54,717 nt of DNA from Candidatus Zipacnadia bacterium (GCA_029820295.1 JALGVA010000036.1:1-54717), one strand, 5' to 3'. Positions 1-8,813 are shown, numbered from the stretch's first letter. Notes: generated from the sequence alone by a model not told the origin. Numbers and translations: made by a program.

Positions 1-2
1 GG

Positions 3-392
3 CCGCCGGCGCCCGGCGAGCCGCCTCTCCCGCTGGAGCTGCGGTTGGAGTGGCGCGAGGGCCGCGGCGAGCTGCCCGGGCTGACCGTGCGCGCGCTGCT
101 GGAGGGCCAGGAGGTCGGCGTGTGCGAGAACCTGTCACTGGGCGAGTTCACCGACGCCGCGGACGCGCAGGACCACTTCCTCACGAAGTGGCTGGGCGTC
201 GAGGAGCCGGTGCAGGGACGGGGCCTGGGGCGCTTCCTGCTGGCGACCGCGCTGGGCGAGCTGCACGGCAGGGGCTACCGGCACGCGGTGATCTCGACGA
301 GCTGGACCAACCACCGCGCGTGCCTGTTCTACAGCAACTTCGGCTACCGCGCCAACGACTGGACCTACGCGCTGTCACGCGAATTCGCCTGA
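3..392 (+). CDS. GNAT family N-acetyltransferase (5' truncated)
   Basis: The reading frame is open to the left edge of the window, so only the C-terminal part is present. It shows the acetyl-CoA-binding motif A of GNAT enzymes (V-Q-G-R-G-L-G-R-F-L-L, a form of Q/RxxGxG/A), followed by strand and helix segments ending in FYSNFGYR, the usual motif B region (ac-cysteine of the thiol acyl-CoA passes here in known structures). These enzymes transfer an acetyl group from acetyl-CoA to an amine; the substrate cannot be told. A TTG at 45 could be read as a start, but the frame continues upstream and a full GNAT domain needs more N-terminal sequence, so truncation by the window edge is the better reading. 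Confidence 0.8.
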   Translation, partial: PPAPGEPPLPLELRLEWREGRGELPGLTVRALLEGQEVGVCENLSLGEFTDAADAQDHFLTKWLGVEEPVQGRGLGRFLLATALGELHGRGYRHAVISTSWTNHRACLFYSNFGYRANDWTYALSREFA

Positions 393-419
393 GCGGGGAT
401 TGAGTGGGAGGTCAGAAGC

Positions 420-443
420 GGCGCCCTCGCAGATGAGGGCGCC
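420..443. terminator. Hairpin between the GNAT gene and tRNA-Ser
   Basis: A perfect 9-bp stem (GGCGCCCTC/GAGGGCGCC) with a 6-base loop lies between two convergent transcription units. No T-tract follows on either strand, so intrinsic termination would be weak; the role is inferred from position. Confidence 0.4.
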
Positions 444-459
444 GTCGCGCACGCGTCAC

Positions 460-547
460 TGGCGGAGGGGGAGGGATTCGAACCCCCGGTGCCCGAAGGC
501 ACAACGGTTTTCAAGACCGTCACCTTAAGCCGCTCGGTCACCCCTCC
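460..547 (-). tRNA. tRNA-Ser (anticodon UGA)
   Basis: On the minus strand the sequence folds as a class II tRNA. The acceptor stem GGAGGGG/CCCCTCC is followed by discriminator G and an encoded CCA (460-462). The anticodon stem ACGGT/ACCGT closes a CTTGAAA loop giving anticodon TGA, the long variable arm is TGTGCC-TTCG-GGCACC, and the T-loop is TTCGAAT. The long variable arm and G73 are serine identity features. It sits 52 bases downstream of the YhaN-like gene but has a promoter of its own. Confidence 0.97.
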
Positions 548-556
548 GCGCCCACA

Positions 557-586
557 ATCATACACACAACCGGCCCCGCGCGGCAA
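557..586 (-). promoter_or_regulatory. Promoter of tRNA-Ser
   Basis: TTGCCG (581-586) and TATGAT (557-562) are separated by 18 bases on the minus strand and end 10 bases before the mature tRNA 5' end, the expected geometry for a sigma70-type tRNA promoter. Confidence 0.6.
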
Positions 587-599
587 GGGCTTAGCTGCG

Positions 600-3035
600 T
601 CAGTCGCACTCGAGGATGATCAGGTGATCGGCGGCGTGGTCGTAGCTGTCGTCGCAGGTGAACAGCAGCACCTGCGCGTCCGCGGCCAGCTCGCGGATTA
701 TGCCCAGCGCCTGCTGCCGACGCTGCGCGTCGAAGTTGACCAGCGGGTCGTCGAGCATGATGGGCGGGCAGACCTCCGGCCACAAGAGCCGCGTCAGCGC
801 CAGCCGCGCGGCGAGGTAGACCTGCTCGCGCGTGGCGCAGCTCAGCTCCTCGTCCGGGTCCACTGCGTCGCCCTTCTCCGCTGAGTAGACCGACGGGGCC
901 AGGGTGGTCCGGTCGAAGCTGATGCGCTGGTAGCGTCCGCAGGTGAGGCCCGACAGTAGCTCCGCGCTGCGTGGTTCCAGCACCTCGATGGCCCTGGTCA
1001 ACGTCTCCCGGTAGGCCTGCTCCAACAGCTCGTGCGCCAGCCGGAGCGCATCCAGGCGCTCGCGCAGACGCTCAAGGCGTTCCTGCGCAGCCGCCCGGCG
1101 TTCCTCCAGGGAGCGCAGGCGCTCGGGATCGGCTTCGGGATGGGAGGCCGCCGCGCGCGCCTCGGCGATCTGCTTGGCGAGCGTCTCCTGCTCGCGGGCA
1201 AGGTCGCGCACGCGCGCGGTTAGCTTCCCGAACTCCTCCGCGTCCATCGCCGCCAGGGCCATCTCGGGCTTCTCCAGCTCGGTCTGCAGGCCCAGGCGGT
1301 CGGCGTTGAGGCGCGCGAACTCCGCATCCAACTCCGCGACCGTCCGGTCTCCCAGCAGGCCACGCAGCGTCGCGCGCGCGTCTCCGAGGTCTCCGCGCAC
1401 AGCGGCGACCTCGTTCGCGGCTGCCAGCAGATCGTCCGGCGACTCGAAGCCGAGGTCGGCGAGGCGCTTCTCGAGACGGGCCTGCGCGATCTCCAGCCGC
1501 TGCCGCGCATGGTCGGCGGACCGCGCCGCGCCGGCAGCCGAGGTTCTCGCCGCGGTGAGTTCGTCGCGCGCCTGCTGCAGCGCCGACGCCCCCGCCTCCA
1601 GCCGCTCGCGCAGCGTGCGGACATCGGTGTCATCGCCGAGCAGCGCCTCCAGCTCTCCGGTCATCGCCTCGGCCGCCGTCTGCAGCTCGTGCGCGCGTAC
1701 CTCGGCCTGGGCGCGGCGTTCTGCCAGCTCGCCCATGGCGGGCACGCGGAACACGAGGGCGCTGTAAAGGCCGGCGAGCACGCCCGCGACGGCAATCGCC
1801 CACGTCCAGGTCGCGGAGGTCGCCAGCGCCAGCCCCGCGCCTGTCACAACCGCGACGACCGCCGCGATCAGCAGGCTGCGCCGGGAGCGCGCAATGCTCT
1901 CGGCCGCGGACAGCTCGACTCCGGCCGTCAGCGCAGCTTCGCGGGCGATTGCCAGCTCCTTCTCGGCCTGGGCGATCTCCCGGTCCAATTCCTCGGCGTG
2001 GCGCACGCGCGCGGCGTCGGGCAGATCGCTCTGCGCGGCCCGCAGCGCCTCCTCGGCGGCGCAGGCGGCGGCGGCCAGCTCCTCGGCGCGCTCGACTTCT
2101 GCCGGCAGCGCCTGCTCGGCCTGCGCACGGTCGGCCTCCAGCTCGCGCATCGCCTGCACCTGCTCATCGGTCAGATCGGGCAGTTCCGTGAGGCGTCCTT
2201 CGAGGACGCCCACCTCGTGCTCCAGCTCCCGAGCGCGGCGCAGCGTGGCCTCGAGCTTCGCACACTGCGCGCTGAGGTCGTCGAAGCGTCGCTGCAGCTC
2301 CGTGCGGCGCTCCACGCGCTCGAGCAGCTCGTTCGCCTGCTCCAGCTCGCGCGCGACCTCCGCCTGCCGCTCAACGCCGAGTTCCAGGTGGCGGCGCGCG
2401 TCCTCGGCCTGGACCACTATCGGGCGCAGGCGCTCGATCTCGGCGTCGAGACGCGCGATCTCCTCGATGGTCGCCTGCACCTGGCCGGGGCGCTTCGCCG
2501 GGCGGTCCAGGCCGCGCGCCAGCGAGGAGACTTGGCCGCTCAGGTCCTCAATCACATCCTGCACGCCCGCCTGCGCGCCCGGTCCCGCCAGCGTCTGCTG
2601 GAGCAGATCGCTGACCTCGCTGCCGGCCTCGAGGGCCGCGAACTCCGCCTGCCGCACACACGCCGTGGTCTCGTAGACCTCACGCGAGTGCAGGCGCTCG
2701 TTGACCAGGCCGAAGTCCGTCAGCACGCGGTCACCCTCGCACAGCTCGATGTTGTCCGCCTCGAAGTCCTTGGTCAGCTCGAACGTGTTGCCGCCTATGC
2801 TGACGGTCCCGCTGAGCACGAAGTCCCGGGTCTCACCCCACGTGCGCAAGCCGAGGAACTTCCCACTGCTGGTGCCGATGATGGTGCGGTCAAAGAGCAG
2901 GCGCACGATGGCCTCGCGCATGGTGGACTTGCCCGCCTCGTTGGACCCGCGGATCACGTTCAGGCCCGGCTCGAACTCCCAGGAGGCGTCGGCGAAGCGC
3001 CCGAATCGCTGCAGGCGAAGGCTCCGGAGGATCAT
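600..3035 (-). CDS. YhaN-like AAA ATPase (SbcC/RecN-type), DNA repair
   Basis: This 811-residue SMC-like ATPase has a Walker A at residues 30-38 (GSNEAGKST), long Leu/Glu/Arg-rich coiled coils (about 190-370 and 435-690), an ABC-signature-like region near 730-745, and a Walker B near 759-763 (IMLDD) with a following D-loop. Two hydrophobic helices (about 387-405 and 410-428) interrupt the coiled coil. That layout is known for Bacillus YhaN-type proteins but not for classical SbcC. Its start overlaps the stop of the nuclease gene by 4 bases (ATGA), as expected for partners of one complex: the ATPase opens or bridges DNA ends for the SbcD-like nuclease. Assignment to the YhaN branch rests on the membrane helices and the short length compared with SbcC (about 1000 residues). 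Confidence 0.85.
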   Translation of the reverse strand: MILRSLRLQRFGRFADASWEFEPGLNVIRGSNEAGKSTMREAIVRLLFDRTIIGTSSGKFLGLRTWGETRDFVLSGTVSIGGNTFELTKDFEADNIELCEGDRVLTDFGLVNERLHSREVYETTACVRQAEFAALEAGSEVSDLLQQTLAGPGAQAGVQDVIEDLSGQVSSLARGLDRPAKRPGQVQATIEEIARLDAEIERLRPIVVQAEDARRHLELGVERQAEVARELEQANELLERVERRTELQRRFDDLSAQCAKLEATLRRARELEHEVGVLEGRLTELPDLTDEQVQAMRELEADRAQAEQALPAEVERAEELAAAACAAEEALRAAQSDLPDAARVRHAEELDREIAQAEKELAIAREAALTAGVELSAAESIARSRRSLLIAAVVAVVTGAGLALATSATWTWAIAVAGVLAGLYSALVFRVPAMGELAERRAQAEVRAHELQTAAEAMTGELEALLGDDTDVRTLRERLEAGASALQQARDELTAARTSAAGAARSADHARQRLEIAQARLEKRLADLGFESPDDLLAAANEVAAVRGDLGDARATLRGLLGDRTVAELDAEFARLNADRLGLQTELEKPEMALAAMDAEEFGKLTARVRDLAREQETLAKQIAEARAAASHPEADPERLRSLEERRAAAQERLERLRERLDALRLAHELLEQAYRETLTRAIEVLEPRSAELLSGLTCGRYQRISFDRTTLAPSVYSAEKGDAVDPDEELSCATREQVYLAARLALTRLLWPEVCPPIMLDDPLVNFDAQRRQQALGIIRELAADAQVLLFTCDDSYDHAADHLIILECD

Positions 3036-4171
3036 TCGCGTCCCCCCTCGTGGTCGGCGAGCATGGCGACGCCGATGTGCAGCGCGCGCTCGGCGACACG
3101 CCGCTCGCGGTCATCGTCGGCGGCCTCGATGCGCTGACGGGCCAGCTTCACGAACTTGCCCAGCGTGAGGCGGTCGTCGAAGGCCTCGGCGTCGAGGCCC
3201 TCGAGCGCCGGGTGCGACTCATCGCGGATGCGTAGCGCGAAGAAGTCGTCGGCCAGCCGCTCCCGCAGCGTGTCGGTCTCCACGAGCACGCCTGGCGGCG
3301 CGAGGCCGGTGAGCGTGAGTTCTAACAGACAGTCGGGATCGGCGTGCTCCGACACACGCGCAACGAGGTCCTCGGTGCCGCCGAGGTCGCCGGCCTCGAT
3401 CTCCAGGGAGACTGCGCGCAGGCGGCCGATGGGCACGCGCTCGACGCGCGCCGGGCCGTCGCCGAGCGTGACCAGCGCGACCGCTCCGGGCTCCCGCTCG
3501 CCGAAGCCCGCGACTTCGGGGCTGCCGGGGTTGACGGCAACGGCGTCGCCGACGGAGTGCTCCTCCCACGAATGCCAGTGCCCGAGCGCCAGGTAGTCGA
3601 GGCCGGTGGCGGCGATCTCCGCAGCATCGAACATGCTGTCATCCTTCACATCGCCGCGCTCGAACGAGGCGTGGGCGACGCCGACGTTGATGCCTGCGTC
3701 GTCGCTCGCGCGCAGGACGCCCACCGGCCGTTGGCCACCCCGCCCGCACAGATGCGGGCATCCGTGCAGCGCGAGATCAAAGTCCGGCACCACGGCCGTC
3801 GCCCCCTCGGGGTCGGCGAGGACGTGGACCGTGTGCGGCAGACCGGTGATGCGCGGCGAGTCCCACAGCCCGCCCTCGGCGCGGCAGTCGTGAGTGCCGG
3901 GCAGCAGCGCGACGTGGATCGCAGGCGAGGCGCCTGAGAGCCGGCCGAGTTGCGTCAGCGCGAAGTCGAGCGTGGCGCCGGCGGGCGTACGCGTGTCGAA
4001 GAGGTCGCCGGCGATGATGACGAGCTGCACCTCGCGCTCGAGTGCCGCATCGATGACGCGCACAAAGGCCTCACGCACCAGGGCACGCAGCCTCGATCCC
4101 TGCTCGCCCAACGCGCCCAGCGGCGCGTCCAGGTGTACGTCCGCGGTGTGCAGCAGTTGGATCACAGCCAT
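3032..4171 (-). CDS. YhaO/SbcD-like metallophosphoesterase nuclease
   Basis: A 379-residue calcineurin-like phosphoesterase. The metal-binding motifs occur in order: D11-x-H13 (TADVHLD), G-D56 (IIAGDLFDT), G-T-H94-D95 (the usual GNHD), H168 and GHWH (197-200). This is the SbcD/Mre11/YhaO nuclease core, followed by the C-terminal capping region typical of the family. It would cut DNA ends or hairpins with the downstream ATPase, to which it is translationally coupled. A GAGGAG Shine-Dalgarno lies 8 bases before the ATG. The gene is divergent from the thioredoxin-TPR gene, with 131 bases between the start codons. Confidence 0.88.
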   Translation of the reverse strand: MAVIQLLHTADVHLDAPLGALGEQGSRLRALVREAFVRVIDAALEREVQLVIIAGDLFDTRTPAGATLDFALTQLGRLSGASPAIHVALLPGTHDCRAEGGLWDSPRITGLPHTVHVLADPEGATAVVPDFDLALHGCPHLCGRGGQRPVGVLRASDDAGINVGVAHASFERGDVKDDSMFDAAEIAATGLDYLALGHWHSWEEHSVGDAVAVNPGSPEVAGFGEREPGAVALVTLGDGPARVERVPIGRLRAVSLEIEAGDLGGTEDLVARVSEHADPDCLLELTLTGLAPPGVLVETDTLRERLADDFFALRIRDESHPALEGLDAEAFDDRLTLGKFVKLARQRIEAADDDRERRVAERALHIGVAMLADHEGGRE

Positions 4172-4302
4172 CGCTGATGCTCCTCGCGCGGCAACGCCTC
4201 AGTTTGCGCTCGACACTTCGGCCCCCGGGTGGCGAATCCTCTGCGCAACCGCGCGCGGGGGAACTTCCGGGCCCGCGCGGACGTCTGCGTGACTGTGATG
4301 CT

Positions 4303-5163
4303 ATGCGACCATCCAACAGACCCTTGAAGGCAGCCATCATCCTGTGCGCACTCGCCACCGGCGCCGCCGGATGGGCGGAACGTGCGCTCACGTGGCACGA
4401 GAGCTTCGAAGCGGCGCAGGCGGCTGCCGCCGCGAGCGGCCGCCCGATCATGGTGGTCTTCCGCGGGGAGGGCTGCGGGCCGTGTGAGGAGTTCGAGAAC
4501 GAGACGCTTACCGACCCGGTAGTGACCGACCTTGCCTCGCGCTTCCAGTCAGTGCACGTCGATGCGTTCGTCAAGCGCGAGATCGCGACCCGTTACCTCG
4601 TGTCCAGCTTCCCCTCGGTGAAGTTCCTCGCGGCCGACGGCACGGTGGTCCATGACGCGGAGGGGCTGCTGTCGCCGGAGCGCTTCGTGCAGGTGATGCA
4701 GCGGGCCCTCGACGCTCATGCGGCCCTGCTGCGCGCCCGGGAGGCCGTGGCCGAGACGGATGACCGGCCTTCGGCGCACGTGGCGCTCGCCGTCGCGCGC
4801 GACTTCGCCCTCGCCAGGCAGCACGCCGACGCGGTGGCGTGGGCCGCGCGGGCGCTGGAGGCGGCCGACCAGGGCGCCGCGGACCTGCAGGCAGAGGCCC
4901 TGCTTGTCCGCGGCACGTCGCTCGTGGAGATCGGCGAGCCCTACGACGCGATCGAGGCTTTGATGGCCTACCTGCAGATCGCGCCCTGGGGGGACGGCGT
5001 CTGGCGCGCACGCGTGGCCCTGGGCTACGCCTGGGTGCAGACCGGCGAGAACCAGGCCGGCGCCCAGCTCCTGCAGGCGGTGGTCGATGCCGGGGACGCG
5101 CCGATCTCCGCACGCGCTGAAGCCGAGCGTCTCCTGTACTGGGCGGGCGCCGAGGCAAACTGA
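4303..5163 (+). CDS. Exported thioredoxin-fold protein with TPR-like C-terminus
   Basis: This 286-residue protein has an N-terminal signal peptide (Lys-Ala start, hydrophobic AAIILCALATGAA, cleavage near GWA-E). A thioredoxin-like domain follows with the redox motif C58-G-P-C61 in the context FRGEGCGPCEEF, as in TlpA/DsbD-gamma-like or DUF255-type domains. From about residue 140 onward Ala-rich paired helices look like TPR repeats. It probably reduces or oxidises disulfides in the periplasm or acts as a scaffolded thiol-disulfide protein. The frame extends upstream to 4177, but the signal peptide starts at the ATG at 4303, so that start was chosen. No partner gene identifies the substrate. 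Confidence 0.75.
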   Translation: MRPSNRPLKAAIILCALATGAAGWAERALTWHESFEAAQAAAAASGRPIMVVFRGEGCGPCEEFENETLTDPVVTDLASRFQSVHVDAFVKREIATRYLVSSFPSVKFLAADGTVVHDAEGLLSPERFVQVMQRALDAHAALLRAREAVAETDDRPSAHVALAVARDFALARQHADAVAWAARALEAADQGAADLQAEALLVRGTSLVEIGEPYDAIEALMAYLQIAPWGDGVWRARVALGYAWVQTGENQAGAQLLQAVVDAGDAPISARAEAERLLYWAGAEAN

Positions 5164-5183
5164 CGCCTTTCCGTGGTAAGGGC

Positions 5184-5224
5184 GGAACGCGGCGGGCCGG
5201 ACGTCCCCAGGCCGGCCGCGCTCC
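5184..5224. terminator. Hairpin between convergent thioredoxin-TPR and oxidoreductase genes
   Basis: A long, nearly complementary GC stem (CGCGGC-g-GGCC against GGCC-g-GCCGCG, extended by GGA/TCC) lies 20 bases after the stop codon and is followed by GTTCTCTC. It could serve both converging genes. Confidence 0.45.
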
Positions 5225-5249
5225 GTTCTCTCATGCTCGGCACCCGCCC

Positions 5250-6398
5250 TCAGACCTCCGGCACCTGCTCCCAGGCCCCGCTCTCGTGGGAGCGATGCAC
5301 AGCGTGGTCCACCGCCTGAGTGATCGCGCCATCCTCGAGGGTCGCGGTGCGCGGCGCGCCGTCGCGTACGCCACATAGGAAGTCGTAGACCGAGTGCATA
5401 TGGAAGCGCGTCCAGCCCACGGGCAGCTTGGGCGAGGGCAGGGCGCTCGGCTCGGGATAGCGCTGCACGGTCGCAATGCGCGTGAAGCCCTGCATGCCGC
5501 CGAACTCCCCGCCCGGCGCCGTGGCGTCGTAGGCGTCAAGGTAGTTCGGGTCCATCATGTTCCAGCGCAGCGCACCCTTCTCGCCGAAGATCTCGAACGA
5601 CACCCCGTCCTGGGTACCGGTGGCGAAGCGCGAGGACTCGATGAACCCGAGCGCCCCGGACGCCATGCGCGCCTGCAGGCAGGCGTAGTCATCGACGGTG
5701 ACCGGCGCCATGGTGGACGGATCGTCGGCCAGCGGGCGCTCGTCGATCCAGCGCTCGAGCGTGCCGCGCACGCTGTCGTAGTCGCCCAGCAGGTAGCGCA
5801 TCAGGTCGATGATGTGCGAGCCCAGGTCGGCGAGACAGCCGCCGAACGGTCCGACCCGCCAGCTCATCGGCCGCTTCGGGTCGGTGTACCCCGCGTGCAG
5901 GTACGCGGCGCGGAAGTGGTAGACCTCGCCCAGGAAACCGTCGGCGATAAGCTGACGCGCGTGCATGGTCGCGGGGGCAAAGCGACACTGGAACGCCATC
6001 CCGTGCACCAGCTCCGGATGCGCACGCGCCGCCGCGATGATCGCGCGCGCGTCGTCCAACGTGACTGTCAACGGCTTGTCACAGTACACATGCTTGCCGG
6101 CCTCCAGGGCCGCAATCACCTGCTCACGGTGGAGGTTGTTCGGCGTGGCGATGACGATTGCGTGGATGTCGTCGCGCTCCAGCAGATCGCCATAGCGCGA
6201 CGTGCCGAACTCAAAGCCGCCGATCTCCCGCGCGCGGTCGGCGGTCTCCGGCCGCGATGTACACACGCCTACCATGCGCGGTATCGCGGGCGGTGGATCA
6301 TAAAACAGCGAGACGTTGCGGAAGCCGTAGGCGTGGATCTTGCCGATGAAGCCGAAGCCGACGATCCCGACGCCAACCATCGGTGGACGACCTGCCAT
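5250..6398 (-). CDS. Gfo/Idh/MocA family NAD(P)-dependent oxidoreductase
   Basis: A 382-residue protein with an N-terminal Rossmann fold (GIVGFGFIGKIHAYGF, dinucleotide GxGxxG near residues 12-17). The family motif CDKPL (usual EKP) supplies the catalytic Lys, and GSHIIDL in the C-terminal alpha/beta domain holds the conserved His and Asp near the substrate. Members oxidise or reduce sugars and cyclitols; the substrate is not predictable here. The open frame starts at 6518, but the ATG at 6398 has an AAGGGAG Shine-Dalgarno about 11 bases upstream and begins exactly at the Rossmann strand, so the 40-residue extension was dropped. Confidence 0.9.
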   Translation of the reverse strand: MAGRPPMVGVGIVGFGFIGKIHAYGFRNVSLFYDPPPAIPRMVGVCTSRPETADRAREIGGFEFGTSRYGDLLERDDIHAIVIATPNNLHREQVIAALEAGKHVYCDKPLTVTLDDARAIIAAARAHPELVHGMAFQCRFAPATMHARQLIADGFLGEVYHFRAAYLHAGYTDPKRPMSWRVGPFGGCLADLGSHIIDLMRYLLGDYDSVRGTLERWIDERPLADDPSTMAPVTVDDYACLQARMASGALGFIESSRFATGTQDGVSFEIFGEKGALRWNMMDPNYLDAYDATAPGGEFGGMQGFTRIATVQRYPEPSALPSPKLPVGWTRFHMHSVYDFLCGVRDGAPRTATLEDGAITQAVDHAVHRSHESGAWEQVPEV

Positions 6399-6708
6399 GA
6401 GGAACGCTCCCTTCGAACGCGAGCCATGGGCGTCTACGTGACATTCCGTCCCCGCACGGCGTGCACCTGCGCGCCGCTGAGGGGAGGGGACGTCGCAGGA
6501 ACCCATTGAGGAGATCATGCGGAAACACTGAGGCGACGAAGAGCGAATTCCGCCGGCATTGGGTTACACTATTGCCGCTGGTTCACGATTGCGAGACAAT
6601 TGTCGGTGTCGTGGGCCCCGGCTGGGCGGATCAGGTGTTGCGAAGTTGCGTCGTGGACGCAATGTCGTAGCGCATCTGTTCACAAGTCCGGCATGGGGAG
6701 CGACAGCG
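6399..6708. other. Intergenic region between divergent genes
   Basis: A 310-base region between the divergent oxidoreductase and TadE-like genes. It holds a 10-base palindrome GACAATTGTC (6595-6604) and a relatively AT-rich patch near 6560-6605, but no promoter pair that I can defend and no convincing small gene. Confidence 0.4.
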
Positions 6709-7245
6709 ATGGGCGTGACGGGCACTCGATGCCCGGACATGAAGGCGGCGTCCGCCATGGGCGGGCGGCGGCTTTGTGCGTGTACGCCTCATGCCCGGCC
6801 GGACGCTTCCGGGGCGTGGACCTGCCGCGGGTCGGTCAGCGTCGAGATGGCGCTGGCGCTTCCCTTCCTCCTGCTGCTCCCTTTCTCCATCATCGAGTGG
6901 GGCCTGATCTCCCGCGACGCCGTCGCGCTGGGCGCGGCCGCTCGCGGCCTCTCACGCGACCTGGCGCTCGGCAAGATCCCCGGGCCCGAGGAGGTGGGCG
7001 TCTCGGGCATCGGGGCAGACCACCTCACCATCACCTACGAACTCAGCCCGTGGGACGAGAACACGCGAACCTGCGGAGACTGGGGGCCGCTGCCCGCCGA
7101 AGGCGCGGAGAGCGGCGACCGGATCAGGGCGACGCTGACCTACGAACATTCGGTCATCTTCGGCCGGTTCTGTGTGCCGGCCTGGCACTTGACTGAGGAC
7201 GAGACCATCATCCTGACCGCGAAGGGGATGACTACTCGTGAGTAG
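6709..7245 (+). CDS. TadE-like pilus assembly / pseudopilin-type protein
   Basis: A 178-residue protein with the TadE-like signature: a Cys-Arg-Gly-Ser-Val-Ser-Val-Glu sequence with the conserved Glu directly before a hydrophobic helix (MALALPFLLLLPFSIIEWG), then a polar C-terminal domain. TadE proteins are minor pseudopilins of Tad/Flp pili, processed at such a Gly/Glu site. The ATG at 6709 follows GGGGAG by 8 bases. It is the first of three consecutive Tad-type genes; no TadA ATPase, TadBC platform or secretin gene is in the window. Cysteines C-x(n)-C in the C-terminal part are shared with the next gene. Confidence 0.75.
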   Translation: MGVTGTRCPDMKAASAMGGRRLCACTPHARPDASGAWTCRGSVSVEMALALPFLLLLPFSIIEWGLISRDAVALGAAARGLSRDLALGKIPGPEEVGVSGIGADHLTITYELSPWDENTRTCGDWGPLPAEGAESGDRIRATLTYEHSVIFGRFCVPAWHLTEDETIILTAKGMTTRE

Positions 7246-7306
7246 GACACGGCGAGTGTGGACCATGCGTGCGTCGAGACGATCAGATGGCCGGGAGGAC
7301 ACGGCG

Positions 7307-7807
7307 ATGCTGACGAGCCACGGTATCCGGGTGGGAGAGGCCGGCGCACCCGTGGGGAACATACGGGGCACGGTCACGCTGGAGCTGGCGGTGCTCGCCC
7401 CCCTGCTGGTCATTGTGTTGTTCGGCTGCATGGAGGCCGGCCTGCTCGGCGCGGACATGCTCACCCTCAACGACCTCGGCCGGCAGGCCGCCCGCATCGC
7501 GGCGAAGGGCGCAACCCCTGAGGAGATCGACGCCACCATCGATGCCGCCGAGACCCGGCTCGACCCGCTACGCCTGGGCCGAAGCTACGAGTACGCGCCC
7601 TACAACCCCGAGACCTGCACCTGGGGCGAGTGGCGGCCGCTGGGCTCGAACGGGACCTTCAACAACGCCACCGACCGTGACCGCGTACGGGTCTGCCTGA
7701 GCTACGCACATCACCCGGTCGGAGGATATCTGTTCGGCCTGCTGAGCGACGACTCGGAAGGCGACAGCGTCGTGCTGCGCAGTCGCGTGGTCATGCGGCG
7801 TGAGTAG
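7307..7807 (+). CDS. TadE-like pilus assembly protein (second copy)
   Basis: A 166-residue paralogue-like protein. GTVTLELAVLAPLLVIVLFG again places a conserved Glu before a single membrane helix, and a soluble domain of similar length with a similar E-T-C-T-W-G-E-W segment follows (compare T-R-T-C-G-D-W-G in the previous gene). The frame opens at a GTG at 7238 that overlaps the previous stop, but the ATG at 7307 has GGGAGG 8 bases upstream and is preferred. It is probably a minor pseudopilin exported with its neighbour. Confidence 0.72.
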   Translation: MLTSHGIRVGEAGAPVGNIRGTVTLELAVLAPLLVIVLFGCMEAGLLGADMLTLNDLGRQAARIAAKGATPEEIDATIDAAETRLDPLRLGRSYEYAPYNPETCTWGEWRPLGSNGTFNNATDRDRVRVCLSYAHHPVGGYLFGLLSDDSEGDSVVLRSRVVMRRE

Positions 7808-7885
7808 GGCGGGCGGGGGAGAGGGAGCGGTCGTGCGAACGGTCGGCGGGAGGGGAGCGGATGGCGGACGGGTGTTGCCTTTGCC

Positions 7886-8703
7886 ATGAGCTACGCACAG
7901 CGTCGGAGACTGAGCAGCGTGACCGGACGGCGAGACGGCGTTGCCTCAAGCATGGTTATCATTGCGCTGACCGCGCTGGTGGGCATGCTGGCGCTTACGG
8001 TCGATGTGGCGACGCTGCATCTTGCGCGCCAGCAGCTTCAGAACGCGGCCGACGTTGCGGCCCTGGCGGGCGCGGCCGAGCTGCGCCACAGCGCCGATGC
8101 CGCTGCCGTGGCCGCCGAGGCCATGGCCACGGCCAACGCCAACGTCGTACTGGGGCAGCAGCAGATCATGCTGGAACCTGATGACGTCCAGATCGGCTAC
8201 GAGGCCGAGGATGGGACGTGGGTGACCGGCTGGCCGACGGTAGGACTGCCGTCGGTGCGCGTGACCGCCCGGCGCACCGCGTCCTCGGCGGGCGGACCGG
8301 TGAAGATGACCTTCGCGCGCCTGTTCGGCATCGAGAGCGTGGACGTCAGCGCCAGCGCGACCGCGCAGGTCTCAGGCGGGCAGACCGGGCGCGCACCGGT
8401 GGAGATCGCCATGTCATCGTCCTGGTCAGCGACGGCATGCCCAACGGCAGTGCGCAGTACGCCTGGGACGCAACACTGCGCCGCTGCGTGCTGGTGCGCA
8501 CCGCCGAAGACGTCACCGCCGACCTGCGCGACGCCGCCATCGAGGCCGCCGATGCGGCCGCCGCGGCAGGGATCACCATCCACACGGTCACCTTCATCCA
8601 GGACGACGCCGGCGGCGATGCTGAGCCAAATGCCTCCCTCGCGCGTAACGGGGGATTCGCGTTCCACACGCCGGAGCCAGAGGATCTGGCGAGCATTCTT
8701 TAA
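7886..8703 (+). pseudogene. TadG-like protein with von Willebrand A domain, frame-disrupted
   Basis: The first frame (7886 to about 8411) encodes a Tad-type N-terminus (membrane helix SMVIIALTALVGMLALTVDVA, then the TadG/Flp signature ARQQLQNAADVAALAGA) and leads up to RAPVEIA, where a vWA domain should begin. From about 8412 the sequence matches the second half of a vWA domain in another frame (HVIVLVSDGMPNGS to the stop at 8703). The DxSxS metal site and the central strands are missing. A deletion of a length not divisible by three has joined the two halves. This is either a real inactivating deletion or an assembly error in this window. Confidence 0.7.
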
Positions 8704-8773
8704 ACGGTGGGACACATCGAGGTGGGGCACCCGATCCTGGTCGACTGGCGCGGGGTCGCCCAAGCCGGTGCAC

Positions 8774-8813
8774 GACAAGGGGGCGATGTTGCGGCCATCG
8801 TGCCCCTGTTGTC
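8774..8813. terminator. Hairpin between convergent TadG-like and methyltransferase genes
   Basis: An interrupted stem (GACAA, GGGG and CGATG against CATCG, CCCC and TTGTC, with small bulges) around a 7-base loop overlaps the end of the methyltransferase gene. It is probably a bidirectional terminator. Confidence 0.5.

Noticed and set aside
1509-3137. Long plus-strand frame of 542 codons opposite the YhaN-like gene
   Set aside because: It is antisense to a gene with clear Walker motifs, and its product is a low-complexity Arg/Leu/Gln sequence, a normal side effect of GC-rich codon use.
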